DNA from: Williamsia muralis NBRC 105860
GTDB lineage: Bacteria > Actinomycetota > Actinomycetes > Mycobacteriales > Mycobacteriaceae
DNA: 64,000 nucleotides
Assembly (NCBI RefSeq): GCF_001598915.1
Contig: NZ_BDAP01000001.1
Location: 682,001 to 746,000, forward strand
Reading direction: 5' to 3'
The position numbers and the translations under genes are program-made. Within the stretch, counting starts at the first letter, position 1. Each line of letters begins with the position of its first letter. The notes under the pieces are model-generated. The model was not told the DNA's origin and searched no databases. It worked only from the letters and a program-made list of their open reading frames with translations. This document shows positions 63,910 to 64,000 of this stretch, one piece after another.

Positions 63910-64000
63910 ATGACATCCCAGAGCAATCCCGACAACACCGTCCTGGTACTCAACGCAGGCTCGTCGTCGCTGAAATATCAGCTGGTGCAACCCGACTCGG
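63910..64000 (+). CDS. ackA: Acetate kinase, 5' part only
   Basis: The first 30 codons of acetate kinase, cut by the window edge. TVLVLNAGSSSLKYQLV is the strictly conserved phosphate-binding N-terminus. The ATG lies one base after the pta stop, so the two are co-transcribed and form the reversible acetate to acetyl-CoA pathway. Confidence 0.93.
   Translation, partial: MTSQSNPDNTVLVLNAGSSSLKYQLVQPDS

Overview
The window is a contiguous piece of a high-GC actinobacterial chromosome. Gene content and order point to the order Mycobacteriales, and most likely to Gordonia or a close relative. The order is familiar from Mycobacterium tuberculosis: holin-like protein, acs, Fic-like protein, HAD hydrolase, ssd-tad pilus operon, MrfA-type helicase, cspA, topA, HAMP adenylyl cyclase, holB and tRNA-Thr (the Rv3669 to Rv3644c stretch, inverted). 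The envelope-glycan genes (Rv3635 to Rv3630 type) and fgd-pta-ackA (Rv0407 to Rv0409 type) follow. No insertion sequence, prophage, CRISPR array or rRNA was seen. The assignment rests on recognised families and synteny, not on a database search.

Layout. 1-6.1 kb: end of a holin-like gene, SRPBCC protein, acs with a divergent GAF-LuxR regulator, a Fic-like protein with a degraded motif, a gap that probably encodes an Ms1/MTS2823-type RNA, and a HAD phosphatase. 6.2-11.2 kb: a structured leader, then the tightly overlapping ssd-tadA-tadB-tadC-flp-tadE-tadE-like operon for a Tad (Flp) pilus. 11.2-22 kb: a Gln/Pro-rich membrane protein, MrfA-type helicase, cspA, topA, a class III adenylyl cyclase, holB and tRNA-Thr(CGT). 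22-26 kb: PIG-L deacetylase, a membrane-anchored protein, TetR regulator and an FeS-type photolyase. 25.8-29.4 kb: Stf0 sulfotransferase, cysD and a cysN-cysC fusion, which looks like a dedicated PAPS and sulfotransfer operon. 30-35.7 kb and 40.9-44.1 kb: envelope glycan genes (DUF6541 membrane protein, GalE-like epimerase, rmlB, rmlA, rmlC, two GT2 transferases, DUF2304 partner, flippase). They are interrupted at 35.7-40.9 kb by a nickel/peptide-type ABC importer operon divergent from a His-rich ArsR regulator. 44.1-50 kb: an M1 metallopeptidase, DoxX, and a 1292-residue Pls/PosA-type single-module NRPS with the A-T-(TM pair-LbH)x3 architecture of poly-epsilon-lysine synthetase. 50-56.8 kb: esterase, acyl-CoA dehydrogenase, Rv3406-like alkylsulfatase dioxygenase, MpaB-type oxygenase, a small membrane protein, and an ABC exporter behind a SoxR-like promoter. 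56.9-64 kb: fgd, DUF1206 protein, a 38-residue microprotein, LysR with a divergent EamA exporter, TetR, pta and the start of ackA.

Regulatory themes. At least sixteen genes have a TANNNT hexamer 6 to 8 nt upstream of ATG or GTG, the arrangement expected for leaderless mRNAs, and this decides several start codons. CRP/GlxR-like palindromes sit in the acs intergenic region and just upstream of the putative Ms1 RNA, which links acetate use, cAMP signalling (a cyclase gene is in the window) and RNA polymerase control. The strongest leads are the Ms1-like RNA, the Pls-type polymer synthetase with its neighbouring M1 peptidase, the SoxR-box exporter, the metal-sensor/ABC module and the Stf0-cysDNC operon.
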